Source: Gnetum montanum
Lineage: Eukaryota; Streptophyta; Gnetopsida; Gnetales; Gnetaceae
DNA length: 64,000 nt
Direction: 5' to 3'
NCBI GenBank assembly: GCA_015680685.1
Contig: MNCI01023689.1
Coordinates: 84,652 to 148,651, forward strand
Shown: in pieces, positions 1 through 10,675 of the stretch
Layout of the letters: each line of letters opens with the position of its first letter
Numbering within the stretch: the stretch's first letter is position 1
Notes under the pieces: model-generated
The model's database searches: none
What the model was told of the DNA's origin: nothing
The model's input: the letters and a program-made list of their open reading frames with translations, nothing else
Made by a program: the position numbers and the translations under genes

Positions 1-136
1 ATTTATAGATGAGATTACCCATAAAAAGATAAAATAATAAATAAAAATATCAAAAAAATAATTGAAAGATAAAAAACTAGAAAACAAAAAATTGTAAAAT
101 TAAAGAAAAGGGAAAAACATTTATTAATTCTACTCA

Positions 137-2172
137 TTAGAATGAAGGATATCCCCCATAACTAAACTTTTGATCATGGTGAGAATTAATAAATGGAAGG
201 TTGGCATCCATGCATTTTGGAAATATAGGAACTGGATCATATCCAAACCATTGGATGTCTTTTGATATGGTGGTTGGAATGTACCCAAATTGGGGTTCAC
301 ACACTTGGTTAAAGTTGACATAGTGGGACAAGTTATAAGATGCCGTTAATTGATAAGGAGTTGACCTACCATGGCACCCGTGATCATAAGATGGTATGTA
401 AGGATCAATGTGTCTCCCTATGTGGTTATATTCATTGGGTCGCATGGTAGTTGGAGTAGTGATTGGTGGCCCTGATAAGGTAACAAGAGACGTTGTGTTC
501 GAGGAGGTAGATGCATCACAATGTTGAACTTGCGTTGGGTTGGGTGATGTAGTCGTTTCAGAAGCATGGTGCTTTTTTTTTGGTCATGCCTATAGAAGGG
601 AAACTTTCAATGTTGTGAAGGATTCCCACTATGGTTAATAGTAGCAGCACAAGTAACACTCGTAGGTCGATGTTGTGGTGCAAAACTTTCTAGTACTATT
701 GGTGGCGATGTAGAAGGAGGTGAAGGATGAGAATATTGAGGGTAAGAAGAAGTGCAAGGAATATGAGGTGGTGATCTTGTGGGAGAGGACATGGGTTGAT
801 AGTACTTAGGAGAATGATAATAATGTGATGAGATAGAGGATGTTGACTCAGTTGGGGAAACAAGATGCCAGACCTGATAAGCACTTGGGTTCAGATGGTA
901 TAAAAGGTGTGACCAGTTTGAGGGTGGCCTCCCCAATGACTAGGATTTTGGCCATTGTGATTGAACACGGTATTTTTATACGAACTCTGGATTTAACATT
1001 TCTCCCTAATGCTCATGTAAATGTGACAAGATTGGGCATTGACCTTTGGGGTGATCGTACAGGCAAAGGTTACATTGATACGTATGATTAGCAGTTGAGT
1101 TCTTATTCTCTTCAACCCTTCTTTCTAATTGTCTAAGAGTGTTTTGTCCTGCTTCTTGGTTCATCATGGTTCTACCTCTAATAGTGTTGGCATGTTTTCC
1201 ACATTCTTCATGTATCCCTTCCATCATCTTATTGATCTTTGCCTCAATTTCATCTAGTGATTGTAGTATTAGAAAAGATGATTCCACCTCCTTGAGGTGA
1301 GTTGATTTCTCCTATTCATGATCATGGACCTTTGCTATTTCGAGATTTTGGTCCTATTGATAGCTTTCAACATTCTCCCATTTAGCCATTTCTCCTTCTT
1401 CTTTTGCTACCTGCTTAATAAGCTCTTGGAATTGATGGGTTCTTAGCTCGTATAATTGACCTCGGGCATACATCTCTAGGGTCTCCCTTGTTTCATTACA
1501 GAGCCCACCCAAAATGTGGTACATTAGCCTTTCCTCGGAGAATCCATGGCCTAGGCAATTGTTTAACAATGAATAGTATCTTTCTAAGGCCATGTTCAAG
1601 GGTTCATGTTGTTGCTGTTTCCATTCTTGGATTTGTCTCCTCAAGGTTGACACTCTTGCATAGGTTTAATATCTTTCATTAAATAGTTCCACCATTGTCA
1701 GCCAACGTCAAATTAATTTTGATTTTAAAGACCTATACCATACTTTTGCTTGGCCAATGAGTGTCAGAGAAAAGAGCTTAAGTTTTTGCCACCCATTATC
1801 AATATTTTTCCATACACAGGCATCATGGAAGGCTTGTAAATGATGTTGTGGATCTAAATCATAGCCTCTTGAAAACTTGGGAAAGTTGTTTAAATTAAGC
1901 CTGGGTAGATGACTTTCCTTACGATGCTTGTGAGATATTCGAACAGCCTCTTGTATATGCATTAGGCTCTTAGTTGCCAACAGGGGTTCATCGTCACTAG
2001 GTAGGTTATGAATTTGTGAGTTGGAATGATGTTGCCTTCGTGTAAGTATATAGGGGACCCTTGCATCAAATTGAGTACTTCAAACTTCATCTTCATCATC
2101 ATATAATTCGTTGGTCCTCCAATGAATTGCTTTAGTAGCTGTTGCATTATCATAGTCTTGTGAGAGAGACAT
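137..2172 (-). pseudogene. gag: Degenerate gag polyprotein of element A
   Basis: Gag builds the retrotransposon particle and packages its RNA. The start is placed at the ATG at 2172 because the same MxLxQDYDNAT opening occurs in element C. The order is an N-terminal linker, a capsid-like Retrotrans_gag region (about 1350-1980, with DLDPQHHLQAFHDAC, WQKLKLF and VWYRSL), and a zinc knuckle CNLCLYDHPKGQC (C-x2-C-x3-H-x4-C, about 1032-1078). A Pro/Ser/Tyr-rich tail follows and ends in YGGYPSF. Frameshifts and stops split it, so it cannot encode a full protein. No protease follows before the A-rich region, unlike the gag-pro frame of element F. Family assignment is firm; activity is not expected. 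Confidence 0.82.
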
Positions 2173-2287
2173 TGTTGTGAATTTGTGTGTGCCTTTTTTT
2201 TGCAATTACTTCTTTCTGAAAGATATATCATCAAGGCTTCATTACAATGATCTTGAATGATGTAACTAATCTTAATAACTAGCACTA

Positions 2288-2305
2288 TCCCTGGTAACAA
2301 CACTA
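2288..2305 (-). other. Primer-binding site, tRNA-Asp type (decayed), element A
   Basis: On the minus strand this is the 18 bases following the 5' LTR after one spacer base. It aligns with TGGCGCCGTTGCCGGGGA, the complement of the plant tRNA-Asp(GUC) 3' end, with six differences, all transitions. The intact version is at 30370. Confidence 0.75.
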
Positions 2306-2306
2306 A

Positions 2307-3166
2307 TGATGAGTGGCGAGGTACCCCTAGACTCAACCATATGAATACGAGCGTTCACACACGATCTGGTCAAACTTTGCAGATGGACTAGTTGTGGTAT
2401 CTAGATAGTTATAGGTTGATTGAAATTCACTGTCTTCTCACTTGGACTAGTATTTACTTGGTCACGTATGGTTTAGTCCAAAGTGAGGTGAATGATGTGG
2501 TCCTAAACTAGTGCTACTCCTAGGGATAATGGAGGATGAGCTGGATTAAACTAATAAGCAATAGGAAATGAAGTTTAAATTAGCCTAAGTGAAATGAGCA
2601 TCCGTCCTTAATCATCTGTATGCATCTTGGACCTCATGTGCTACTTTTGGGATTACCAAGCATATATTACTTGAGCGCTCCTAGATACGCTACTGGGTTA
2701 CCAAGTAGTTACACTTAAATGTTCATAATTAAGTCGTACTCATTCCACAATTAACAACAAGAATAGTAAGTGATGATAAAGAAGTATTAATTAAGAAAAC
2801 AATAGAAAATAATAACGATTAAATAATTAAAAACTAAGTGAATGCTACAATGATAGAGTAATCTTGATCTTTATTGCCATTCATGTGCATGTCCAAGTAC
2901 ATTACACTCGAATAATGGTTTCATACAATTACAATCATCATGTTGCAGGCATGCACTGGGGAAAGAATTGAAATGAATTGCAACTGACAAAAAGACTCTA
3001 CTCTAACACCTACTTGACTCTCCTCTTTCCTGTGTGCCCAAATGTGTATTTATAGGCTTACATAGGAATCACGATATCATGTATTTGATATCATTATCCA
3101 GGCTATGATATCTCGTACTTGATATCGCAGATCCAATATCAGAGCCTGGAAAATCATGATTGATCA
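2307..3166 (-). repeat. 5' LTR of element A
   Basis: This 860-bp LTR begins, in plus coordinates, with TGATGAGTGGCGAGGTACCC, the shared U5 end of the whole family. It ends at TGATCA, a decayed form of the usual terminus; read on the minus strand, TGATCAATCATGATTTTCC matches TGATGAGTCATGAATTTTCT of the solo LTR at 4396. A TATA-like site lies near 3050 (tatttatagg, minus), followed by a cluster of GATATC palindromes at 3073-3140. Confidence 0.85.
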
Positions 3167-4337
3167 ATGCGTAAGCAGAAGTGAAACATTTGCAATAAGA
3201 GCTAGCCACCCTGAGAGCTGAAAGATAGGACTCTACCCAGTTTATTAAACCTAACTAGCTAGAGTTATTTAGTATAGAGTAGCTAAACAAGTTGATTGAG
3301 GAAAATAAAGTTGTCAAGCAAGAAAAGGAGAAGGTTGTCAAGAATGCTTCTACTACTAATGCACAATCCCACACCTACAAGAAGACACTAACCACCACTT
3401 AGGAGGAGAATAAATAGCATGCTGCAGAGAACTCAAGGTTGATCACCATTGAAAAATAAAAGAATGTTCTGGAAGAAAGTATTCATTACTTGAGAGAACA
3501 ACTAATGAGGGTTAACTAGGATATCAACAAAATTGTTAGGAAAAATAGAACCCTTTCAATGGACAAGGTCTACGCCTTTGACAAAAGTTCGCAATTGAAA
3601 TAAGCGTGTGGCAGAATGAGACCAAGAAGTATGAGAAGTTGAAAGAACACTTTTAGGACTAGGTAGGCATGTACAAGAAAATAAACAAAAAAGAAATCTA
3701 GATGGCTAAACCCCACATTGGGTCCATGTTAGCATAGAATCTTGATTGGCAGCCAATTTTGGATAGTTATGCACTAGTTCATTAGGTAGAAGTGAAGAAA
3801 AAAGACCTACAGATCAAGGATTTGAAAGAATACATGGTGTTTGCTAACCTCAAATATGTGATCCTTGTCATGTTAATAGGTTGGCCTAGAAGCAAGCTAG
3901 AGAAATAGTTAGTAATCACCTATGTGCTATATGAGAAAGAGTTTGCAAACAGAAAAGTCACTTTGTAGAAAATCCACATAGCGAACTCAAAACTTCAAGT
4001 GGTTAAAGCCTGCTACCATGGAAAGAAGGATGTCGCTTAAGACTTCACTAGGAGACTTGCAGATTATCATGAGTTCAAAGAAAAGGCTAGGGCATTTGAA
4101 AAGGAGCAATGATAGTTTGCAACTTGGTACATAATGGCCACCAAAATGTTTTTGTAGCTACCACGCCCTTGGGATATACCAATGCTAACACACATCAGTT
4201 AAGTAGCCTAGACAGTACAAGATCCAAGAATGGAAGAAGAGAAGTTATAGGCACTCATTAACTATTACAAGTTTTAGAGGCTTGGTGATAAAGGCAAGTA
4301 ACCAATGGAGGAGCCACCACCTCTAAGAACTACATGA
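3167..4337 (+). pseudogene. ORF2 coiled-coil C-terminal half, element B (broken)
   Basis: Read on the plus strand, this gives a Lys/Glu/Gln/Asn-rich, coiled-coil-like protein with scattered stops. It aligns with the C-terminal half of ORF2 in element C: both show a Glu/Lys-rich EEN...KK stretch, a KLKEHF-like segment before a Trp/Leu position, a MxxANLxY.NLVMLI-like segment, an LEV(V)K segment and the same terminal MEEPxPLxTT followed by a stop. I assign no biochemical function. The shared C-terminus in two diverged copies argues that this was once a translated protein and not a chance ORF. Confidence 0.7.
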
Positions 4338-4395
4338 GCTTCCCTGATTTTGTGTCTTATAATATTGTGATCAAATTTTTGAAAGACATCACTGT

Positions 4396-5354
4396 TGATG
4401 AGTCATGAATTTTCTAGCTATGATATTGCAATCGTGATATCACAGCCGTGATATATCAGCCTTGTTGTATTAGTAGCTGAGATATCGTAGTGGTCGTGAT
4501 ATCGCAGCCGCGATATCGCGTACGTGATATCTCATCCCCCACGAAATCGCATACACGATATCGCGTCCTGCCTCAATGTCTATAAATAAGAGGCGGCTTT
4601 CCTAGTTTTAGGGATCCCAGTTTTAGAGTAGCGAAGCTCTGGCAGTTTGATCCCTCCAGAGTTAGATTTTTTCCCCGTGTCTACCCGCAATGTGGTGAAT
4701 GTAATTGTACGGTGTCTTTATTCGAGTGTGCCATACTTGGACACGCACATGATCGGCAATAAATATTGAGATTACTTCATCATTGCAGCATTCACTTTGT
4801 TATTTATTTATTTGTTATTTATTTAATATCCTTAAACTCCTAGATCGCGGAACAAATACGACTTGATTACGAGCATTTAAGTGTGACTGCTTGGTAGCCT
4901 AGTGGTGTAGCTAGGATCTACACTTGGTAACCCAATGGCATGTTTGGGATCTGCGCTTGGTAATCCCAGTGGTGTACCTAGGATCTATGCTTGGTAGTCC
5001 TAGTGGTAGTCGTGCACGAAGTCCAAGATGTGTACGGTTGATCAAGGAATCGGTTGCTCGTCGCGCTTAGGCTAAATTAGATTTTCTTACCCCTTTTCCT
5101 CCTAGCTTAGCTTAGTTAAATATTATTTTCCACTGGCTTTAGGAGTAACATAGATTAGAAAACACATCATACACCTCATCTGGACTAAACCATACATGAT
5201 AAATGCAATACTAGTCCAGGTGGGAAGACATCGAATTGCGACCTAAGGCTAACTATCTAGGTGCCACAACTAGTCCATTTGCGGAGTTCAACCGGATCGC
5301 AAGTGCGACACTTGTTTTGTATGGTTGAGTGTAGGGGTACCTTGCCACTCATCA
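4396..5354 (+). repeat. Solo LTR with perfect 5-bp target duplication (ACTGT)
   Basis: The LTR runs from TGATG (4396) to CATCA (5354), 959 bp. ACTGT lies immediately on both sides (4391-4395 and 5355-5359), and the flanks rejoin into the element B spacer, so this is a solo LTR left by LTR-LTR recombination. U3 holds the largest GATATC-type palindrome cluster in the window (4420-4570). The TATA box tataaataag is at 4581-4590. U5 contains about four copies of a 33-bp minisatellite (4889-5015), which explains its extra length. The start TGATGAGTCATGAATTTT places it in the A/B/C subfamily. Confidence 0.93.
4581..4590 (+). promoter_or_regulatory. LTR TATA box
   Basis: TATAAATAAG is followed by aggcggc. 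The same TATA plus AAGAGGC block recurs in every plus-strand LTR of the family: 23659, 29642, 35809, 41809 and 46182. It sits just downstream of the palindrome array and is the expected Pol II core promoter of the retroelement transcript. Confidence 0.75.
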
Positions 5355-5458
5355 ACTGTGGCATGTAAGAGTACATTTGCTTGTTTGTTTGAGTCAATCA
5401 ATAAGTCCATACCTTCCCACCATTTTTGGTAAAGAACTTGTTCCTCATTTTGTTTAAC

Positions 5459-5491
5459 TCGAGGATGAGTTTTCATTTAGTAGTGGGGATA
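5459..5491 (+). other. Polypurine-tract block, element B
   Basis: The sequence CTCGAGGATGAGTTTTCA... ends in agtggggata directly before the 3' LTR. The same roughly 33-base block precedes the 3' LTRs of elements C, F, I and J. It is the expected second-strand primer site; here the usual CATGGGGG core has decayed to agtgggg. Confidence 0.7.
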
Positions 5492-6366
5492 TGATGAGTC
5501 ATGATTATGTCAATCCTGATATCATATACCTGATATCAATGCTTTGATATTGGATACCTAATATCAAGGCTTCAATTTTGGATACGTGATATCATGTCCC
5601 AAGATGCAATGTCAGATATCTGATATTGTCTCCTCCATGCTAGCCTTTAAATACAACACTTGGATGCATGGTTGGGTAATAGTTTTGTTATTAGTTTTTG
5701 ATAGCTTTTCTTAGATTTCTAATTTCAAGTTTTGTTATTCCTAGTGCATGCTCGTAGTGTGATGTACTTGGACATGTTACATGACTAGAAATAAAGATCG
5801 AGATTACCTCCATCATTACAGCATCAACTTAGATTTATTATTGATTTAATTGTTTAATTATTTACTACTTTCTTTAGTTAGTATTTTCATTTATTGCTAT
5901 TTAATATTCCTGTCATTAAGCAGAATGAGTACAACTTAATCATGAGTGCTGATGTGTAATTACTTGGTAACCCAACAGTGTATTGTTTGGCAAGCCTAAT
6001 GATATACGCTTGGCAATCCCAGCGGTAGTTATATGAAGTCCAAGGCATGTATGAATGATTGGGGACAAATACTCATTGCACCTAGGCTAGTTTAGATCCT
6101 ATTTTTTATTTTTTGTTAGCTTAATTAATTAATCTCTTTATTTTCATTAGGAGTAGCATAGGATTAGACAACATTATCATATGCCTCACTTTGGACTAAA
6201 TCATACATGATAAAGCTACCACTAGTGCAAGCGGGAAGATAGCGAACTGCGATAAGAGCATAACGATTTAGATGCATAACTAGTCCCATCCACGGATTTC
6301 AATCGAATCATGCGTGAATGCTTGTGATTCATATGGTTAGGTGTAGGCGTACCTTACCACTCATCA
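5492..6366 (+). repeat. 3' LTR of element B
   Basis: This 875-bp LTR runs from TGATGAGTCATGATTATG to CCACTCATCA. It carries a GATATC cluster at 5510-5640, a decayed TATA (tttaaatac, about 5646) and the conserved U5 end (ggtgtaggcgtaccttaccactcatca). The flank CACAT follows; the partner duplication is not visible because the 5' end of B is missing. Confidence 0.88.
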
Positions 6367-8399
6367 CACATGTAAAACTATTTTTAAAAGCTTCTATCTT
6401 CATTGGTTTCTTTATTATCATTTAATGATTCTTATTATTAACATTAACTAGATTTTTCATATCTTCAACTTTAAACTTTTTTTCTACCATTAACTTTATC
6501 TCATTTTTTCCTTAGCATAATTTTTATTCAAAAAATAAAGATAAGCATTAAAAAATTTCTTTCATGATGATAAAATTTATAAGAATTTAAAAGATAATAA
6601 TAAGTAATTGGATGAATACGAGTCTTTCTTCTTGCTTGTAATACCAATTCCTCTTTACATTCAACAAGAATGATTTTAACAAAAAATAATTTGGTGAAAC
6701 CAAATTTTGTGAAAAAAAAATTCCAAATAATTAATGGAGTTAAAAAGACTAGCAATTTTCAAGTAGCCTTTATGCAAAATTAATGGAATATTAAATAGCT
6801 TAACAAAACATGGAACTTTAGAATACTCTTCATATTGAACATTAAAATATAGAGTCCAATTAGTTATGACGATGGTATTTGTTCAAGATTCAATTATATA
6901 CAAAATGTTAACCATAATGTGTAGTGGGTCTAATACTCCCAAACTATAATATGCAATTATAAACATATTAGATTTAGAACATATTAAATGTTTTCACTCA
7001 TTTAAAAAATTAAATATTTTTTCTAGCATATAATTCAAGAAGTTTTAACTATGAGAATTTGCTACTCTTATTTGATAGTTCATGATATGAGATGTCCTCT
7101 TTTAGGAAAAACTAGTTGAAGATATAATTTTTCTATTTTTATTATTCTCTAATGGGTTTGATCTCTATAAAATTTTCCTATGAGGGATTCTAAATTACCT
7201 TTATTTTCTTTAATCAATGCCCACATTTCTACTTTTGTTATTAATGCAAATATTTCTCTTGATTCAAATAATATAGATTTGCAAGTTGATAAGAAAAAAT
7301 CTAAGATGTCTAATTCTAGTAATGTCGATGCAACTAAGATACTTGAATTTGTTCTTTCTAATGATGTATATAAGTCATTGTTTGCTAATCTTACATCACG
7401 ATATGTGTTCATTCAAATTTTGGTTTACTTGCCTCATAATCGAAATCTTGATTTGTAGTTAAATGACATGATGCAAAACATAACATTTAAGTCATTAAGA
7501 CTAGGAATTACTATTAATTTTTTCTACTTATCGAGTTGGCCAATTCTTTGAATCTATAGCACATCCTAAATACAGAGTATTCTATACATAAGCATGCATT
7601 GTTAATCATTTGAAAGTGGACTTCAGATTTTTATGTCGAATCTAAAGAAAATTTTAAAGTTCCATATTTTGTTAAGCCATTTAATGTTCCCTTGATTTTT
7701 CAAAAAGCTAAGCATGAAATTATTAAGAAGACAAAACATGAAACTTCAAGAAGATCATGAGCATAGGTCATTAGCTAGTTGGTTAGCTCACATTGATTTG
7801 TACTTAAAGGCATTGGGTTCAAAATTTGGTACTAACACCTTGAGGATACTAGCCTCAAGGCATTGTTCCATATACAAAAAAAAAGGACTTTTTAGTTATA
7901 CATGTGAATAGATGAAAGATGGAGCACTGTCAAATCCTTAAAAATGAATAAGAATATTTTAAAAATTTAGAGCACATCAAATCATTAAAGAGAGAGTCTA
8001 AATAAAAAGTATAATAGTTTTGGGAATGTTTTTTTCTCTCTTGTGGAGTAGAAAAAGGATCAAGGCTTATCCCAATTCAAAAGTGTCCTAGGTGGTTTAC
8101 ACTTCTTACTACAAGGTTTCTTGTAAAGAGAAGGAGAAAACTCTTTCCACAAATAAAAGAATACATCAATAAGATTTAATGAACAAATATCAACAAAAGC
8201 TAAAAGCTTCCCATCCTTGAGCCTCTAAAATAAGAAAAAATATTGCAAAAAATAAATTAATTATTTGGCTTTTATTGTAAGGCTTTTTACTTGAAGCTAT
8301 TGTTGAAAAGCAACATCTTTGAGAATCTGGTATTTAACTCTTGAAGAGAGATCATAGTTATGCTCTTACTACTAGAAAATAACTAGACACTAAAGCTTC
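6367..8399. other. AT-rich stretch without a recognisable gene
   Basis: Short ORFs of 60-92 codons occur (for example 7180-7458 plus), but they lack a recognisable domain, conserved context or codon signal. The part near 8040-8130 resembles 23220-23300 (both contain a gagtagaaaa...tttacttctt pattern on this strand). It lies just past the L1 coding end at 8400-9456, so it may be L1 3'-untranslated sequence. The rest is unassigned. Confidence 0.4.
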
Positions 8400-9456
8400 C
8401 AAATAGAGTAAAGAATAAGTGCTTAAAGACATTTCCAAATGCAAATAAATGAAGTAGACAAAGCAGGATGATCACCAATAATAACTTCATGGATGTTTGG
8501 TTAAAATTTGTTATAAACTCTAGATATCAATTTCCAAACATGTTGAGCAATAAGAAAGTTTTAAAAACTTAGAAAATAAATCTTAACTTCTACAAAGAGG
8601 ACATTAAGGAGAAACATTTCTCATATGTTTAAGATTAGTATTGTAGGAAGACCTTGTTGAATAAAACTCCTTAAAAAAATTACTAATTTTCGGAAATGTA
8701 AAAGCTCACCAAATATCTTTCATTTTTCTCATCCAAAATTGTGATGATAATTATATTTTCTAGGTTTGATTAAATTTATTATGAATAAAATCATTATTTA
8801 TAATAATCATGTAAGCAACTTTCAAATTAAATAAAAAATAACTTTACCATTCTTTCAAAAACTATTTGGAAAAGCATGATACAAACTATTGTTAACTTTA
8901 AATAAATTCATAAAATTAGAAATTATTTTAAATTTTTTTATCTTAGAGGCTAAAAGATTCATTCTACGTAATTTATCTATGAGGCATACATAGATAAGTA
9001 ACTATAATGATACTAAATTTGTTTTAAGTGATGCACAATCTAGATGAATTAGTAGCTCAAGATCCTTCATTAAAGGGAAGCCACCATGGGCTAATTTGCT
9101 TAAGCAAATATTTTGAAACTGTAATATGATTATAATTCCAATATTTACTAAGTTTGTACCATGTCTTCCAAATTTGTTTAAGAATTAGAAAACTAGGAAT
9201 AGAAATGGCCTAAGGAAAATGAAGGCAATGAAGAAATTTATTAGAAGATCATTTTTAGGTTTTTTTTTGCATAACCTTATTTCTTAAAAAGAGCATCCAA
9301 ACATCATCTCCATTAATGTACTTTGCAATCTATTTTTCTAATAGAGAGATACCTTGGTTATAATAATTAATGAGGTTTAAGTACTTCTTCTTTCTTACCA
9401 CTAGTTCAAATATTCTAAGCAAGCCTTTAATATGTTGCTTAATAGACCAAAGAAAC
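8400..9456 (-). pseudogene. L1-type LINE, C-terminal part (RT tail and zf-RVT region), relic
   Basis: Minus-strand reading gives the end of a plant L1 ORF2. A segment resembling LINYYNQGISLLEK matches the region after 'GGLGLI' in this family. Further on come DDVWMLFLRNK, then NLKHMRNVSP and CPLC (near 8600-8640), then FLIAQHVWKLISRVYNK, which fits the zf-RVT domain of plant L1 proteins. The frame is open over long runs but with stops. It continues upstream across the solo LTR at 9457-10237 into 10238-10483. Confidence 0.62.
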
Positions 9457-10237
9457 TGATGAGTTGCGAAGTACCCCTACAGTCAACCATATGAATACGA
9501 GCATTTCAAACGTGATTTGGTCGAACTCCAAGGACTAAGTGCTTACGCACCTTAATGGAACACTTAAGGTTAATCAATCGTTGTCTTTCCAAACTTACTT
9601 GTATTGTCATAATTGTATGGTTAAGTAAGCTTGAGGTATATGATTTTTATAGCTTTTGTCTTTTTAATGTCTTAGGCTAATAGGGGAAGGTGAAGAGAAC
9701 TAAGTGACTAACTTTCATTAATTATTCACTAACTAAGTTCTAATAGTTCCTAACACCAATATCTGTTCCCACTTTTTGCACACATCCTGAACCAGTGCAA
9801 TGCTGTTGGGATTCCCAAACGCTAATTGTTACTGGGTTACCAAGCACTACACACATGCTCGAAGCGGTCGTATTGAGTGTACTTAACTAGGAGAGTCAAG
9901 GGTTGAGAGAGAGATTAATTAACTAGGAAAGCACTTAAACATTCAACATTAATTAAGTACTATTTAGCTTAGGCCATATGCTGCAAGGTTTATCATAAAG
10001 TTCATCTTTATTGTCATACACAAATGTGTGCTCAGGTACAATTTTCTTGAATAAAGATCCGTTCACTTTAAGACTCCTGCTGTGGGCACATGGAGATTAT
10101 TCTAACTCTGGAATGGTAAAACTGCAAGAGTTTAGCTAAGGGTCTAAGTCTAATTACCTAGAACAAGGAAAGCTGCCTCTTGTTTATACAAATTGAGGCA
10201 GGCCACGATATCACGTACACGATATCGCAGCTCATCA
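9457..10237 (-). repeat. Solo LTR D with perfect target duplication (GAAAC)
   Basis: This is a 781-bp minus-oriented LTR with TGATGAGTTGCGAAGTACCC at its left end and CTCATCA at its right end. GAAAC lies on both sides (9452-9456 and 10238-10242). It interrupts an L1 reading frame that resumes on the far side, so the boundaries are independently supported. Only two GATATC units remain (10205-10230). Confidence 0.93.
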
Positions 10238-10675
10238 GAAACTAATAAATAATATAATCAATTCTATCATCATAAGTTTTTTAACGAGCCCAACTACTTG
10301 AGTAATAAACATGAGTAGATTGAAGCAACTACTTAATAACTAAAACTTTGCTAGTAAGGGTAAGCTTTTTTCATTTTTACTTATCAATATTTTTTCAATT
10401 ATATCAATTGCATAATTTCAAAAAATATTTAGATTAGACTCCAGAAAAAGTATTCGTAAAATTTTATAGACCATATTTTTTCCAGAATTTCTAAGACCTA
10501 GGTTGTTGGAACTAGAAATAAGTGAAACATAGGTACACCCCAATATTTATAGAAGTTTTTAACTAAGTGCTATCTAGTAGAATCAAACATGTGACTTGGG
10601 GTTACTAGGGCAAGACTCACACCACTAGGCTAACACCTCATTGGTAGAATTTCTAAGACTTGAGAATAACCCACT
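10238..10675 (-). pseudogene. L1-type LINE segment between insertions, relic
   Basis: The minus-strand reading includes a segment like LLASKVLVIKQLLQSTHVYY followed by SSSWARWKTYDD. This is the typical plant L1 sequence after the polymerase core ('LSLAGR...KVL...THVYYSS.WAP'). It joins the downstream part (8400-9456) across solo LTR D and the upstream part (19070-19500) across element C. SINE copy 1 splits it at 10498-10645. Confidence 0.65.
10498..10645 (-). repeat. tRNA-derived SINE, copy 1, with 14-bp target duplication
   Basis: The element is about 148 bp and flanked by a perfect 14-bp repeat, AGAATTTCTAAGAC (10484-10497 and 10646-10659). A target duplication of that length is typical of LINE-driven insertion. 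On the minus strand the head reads GAGGTGTTAGCCTAGTGGT (box A-like) and, about 40 bp later, TGTTTGATTCTAC (box B-like, compare GGTTCGATTC). The tail contains GTACCTATGTTTCACTTATT. Related copies lie at 21702, 21866, 27681 and 37160. Pol III transcription is inferred from the boxes. Confidence 0.85.

Larger units (their letters stand above)
1..3166 (-). mobile_element. Element A: Athila/Tat-like LTR retrotransposon, gag end and 5' LTR only (cut by window start)
   Basis: Reading on the minus strand, the order is 5' LTR (2307-3166), decayed tRNA-Asp primer site (2288-2305), then gag (2172 down to 137), then an A-rich tail that runs off the window. The A-rich stretch at 1-130 matches the stretch just after gag in element C (about 16190-16340), so A is inferred to be the same gag plus ORF2 type, with its ORF2 and 3' LTR lying outside the window. 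The right end at 3166 abuts ORF2 coding sequence of element B, which suggests A inserted into B. The matching target duplication cannot be checked because the other end is missing. Confidence 0.85.
3167..6366 (+). mobile_element. Element B: 5'-truncated gag/ORF2-type LTR element, plus strand
   Basis: It contains the C-terminal part of ORF2 (3167-4337), a short spacer interrupted by a solo LTR (4396-5354), the purine-tract block (5459-5491) and a 3' LTR (5492-6366). Once the solo LTR is removed, the distance from the ORF2 stop to the LTR is about 195 bp, against 192 bp in element C, so the two elements share the same layout. The 5' half (5' LTR, gag, ORF2 start) lies beyond element A or has been lost. 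Confidence 0.82.

Noticed and set aside
4420-4570. Possible CRISPR-like array (regular GATATC units)
   Set aside because: The units are 6-8 bp palindromes with irregular spacing, confined to LTR U3 in an obvious plant repeat; there are no ~30-bp repeats with unique spacers and no cas genes.
7180-7458. 92-codon plus-strand ORF as a gene
   Set aside because: No domain, no conserved neighbour, AT-rich context, and an overlapping minus-strand ORF of similar length. I could not support coding.
10498-10645. SINE copies as a MITE or as a real tRNA gene
   Set aside because: Copy 3 has inverted GAGGTGTT/AACACCTC ends, but copy 1 lacks the second and has a 14-bp duplication, which fits a SINE. No cloverleaf with anticodon stem is evident, so it is not a tRNA gene.
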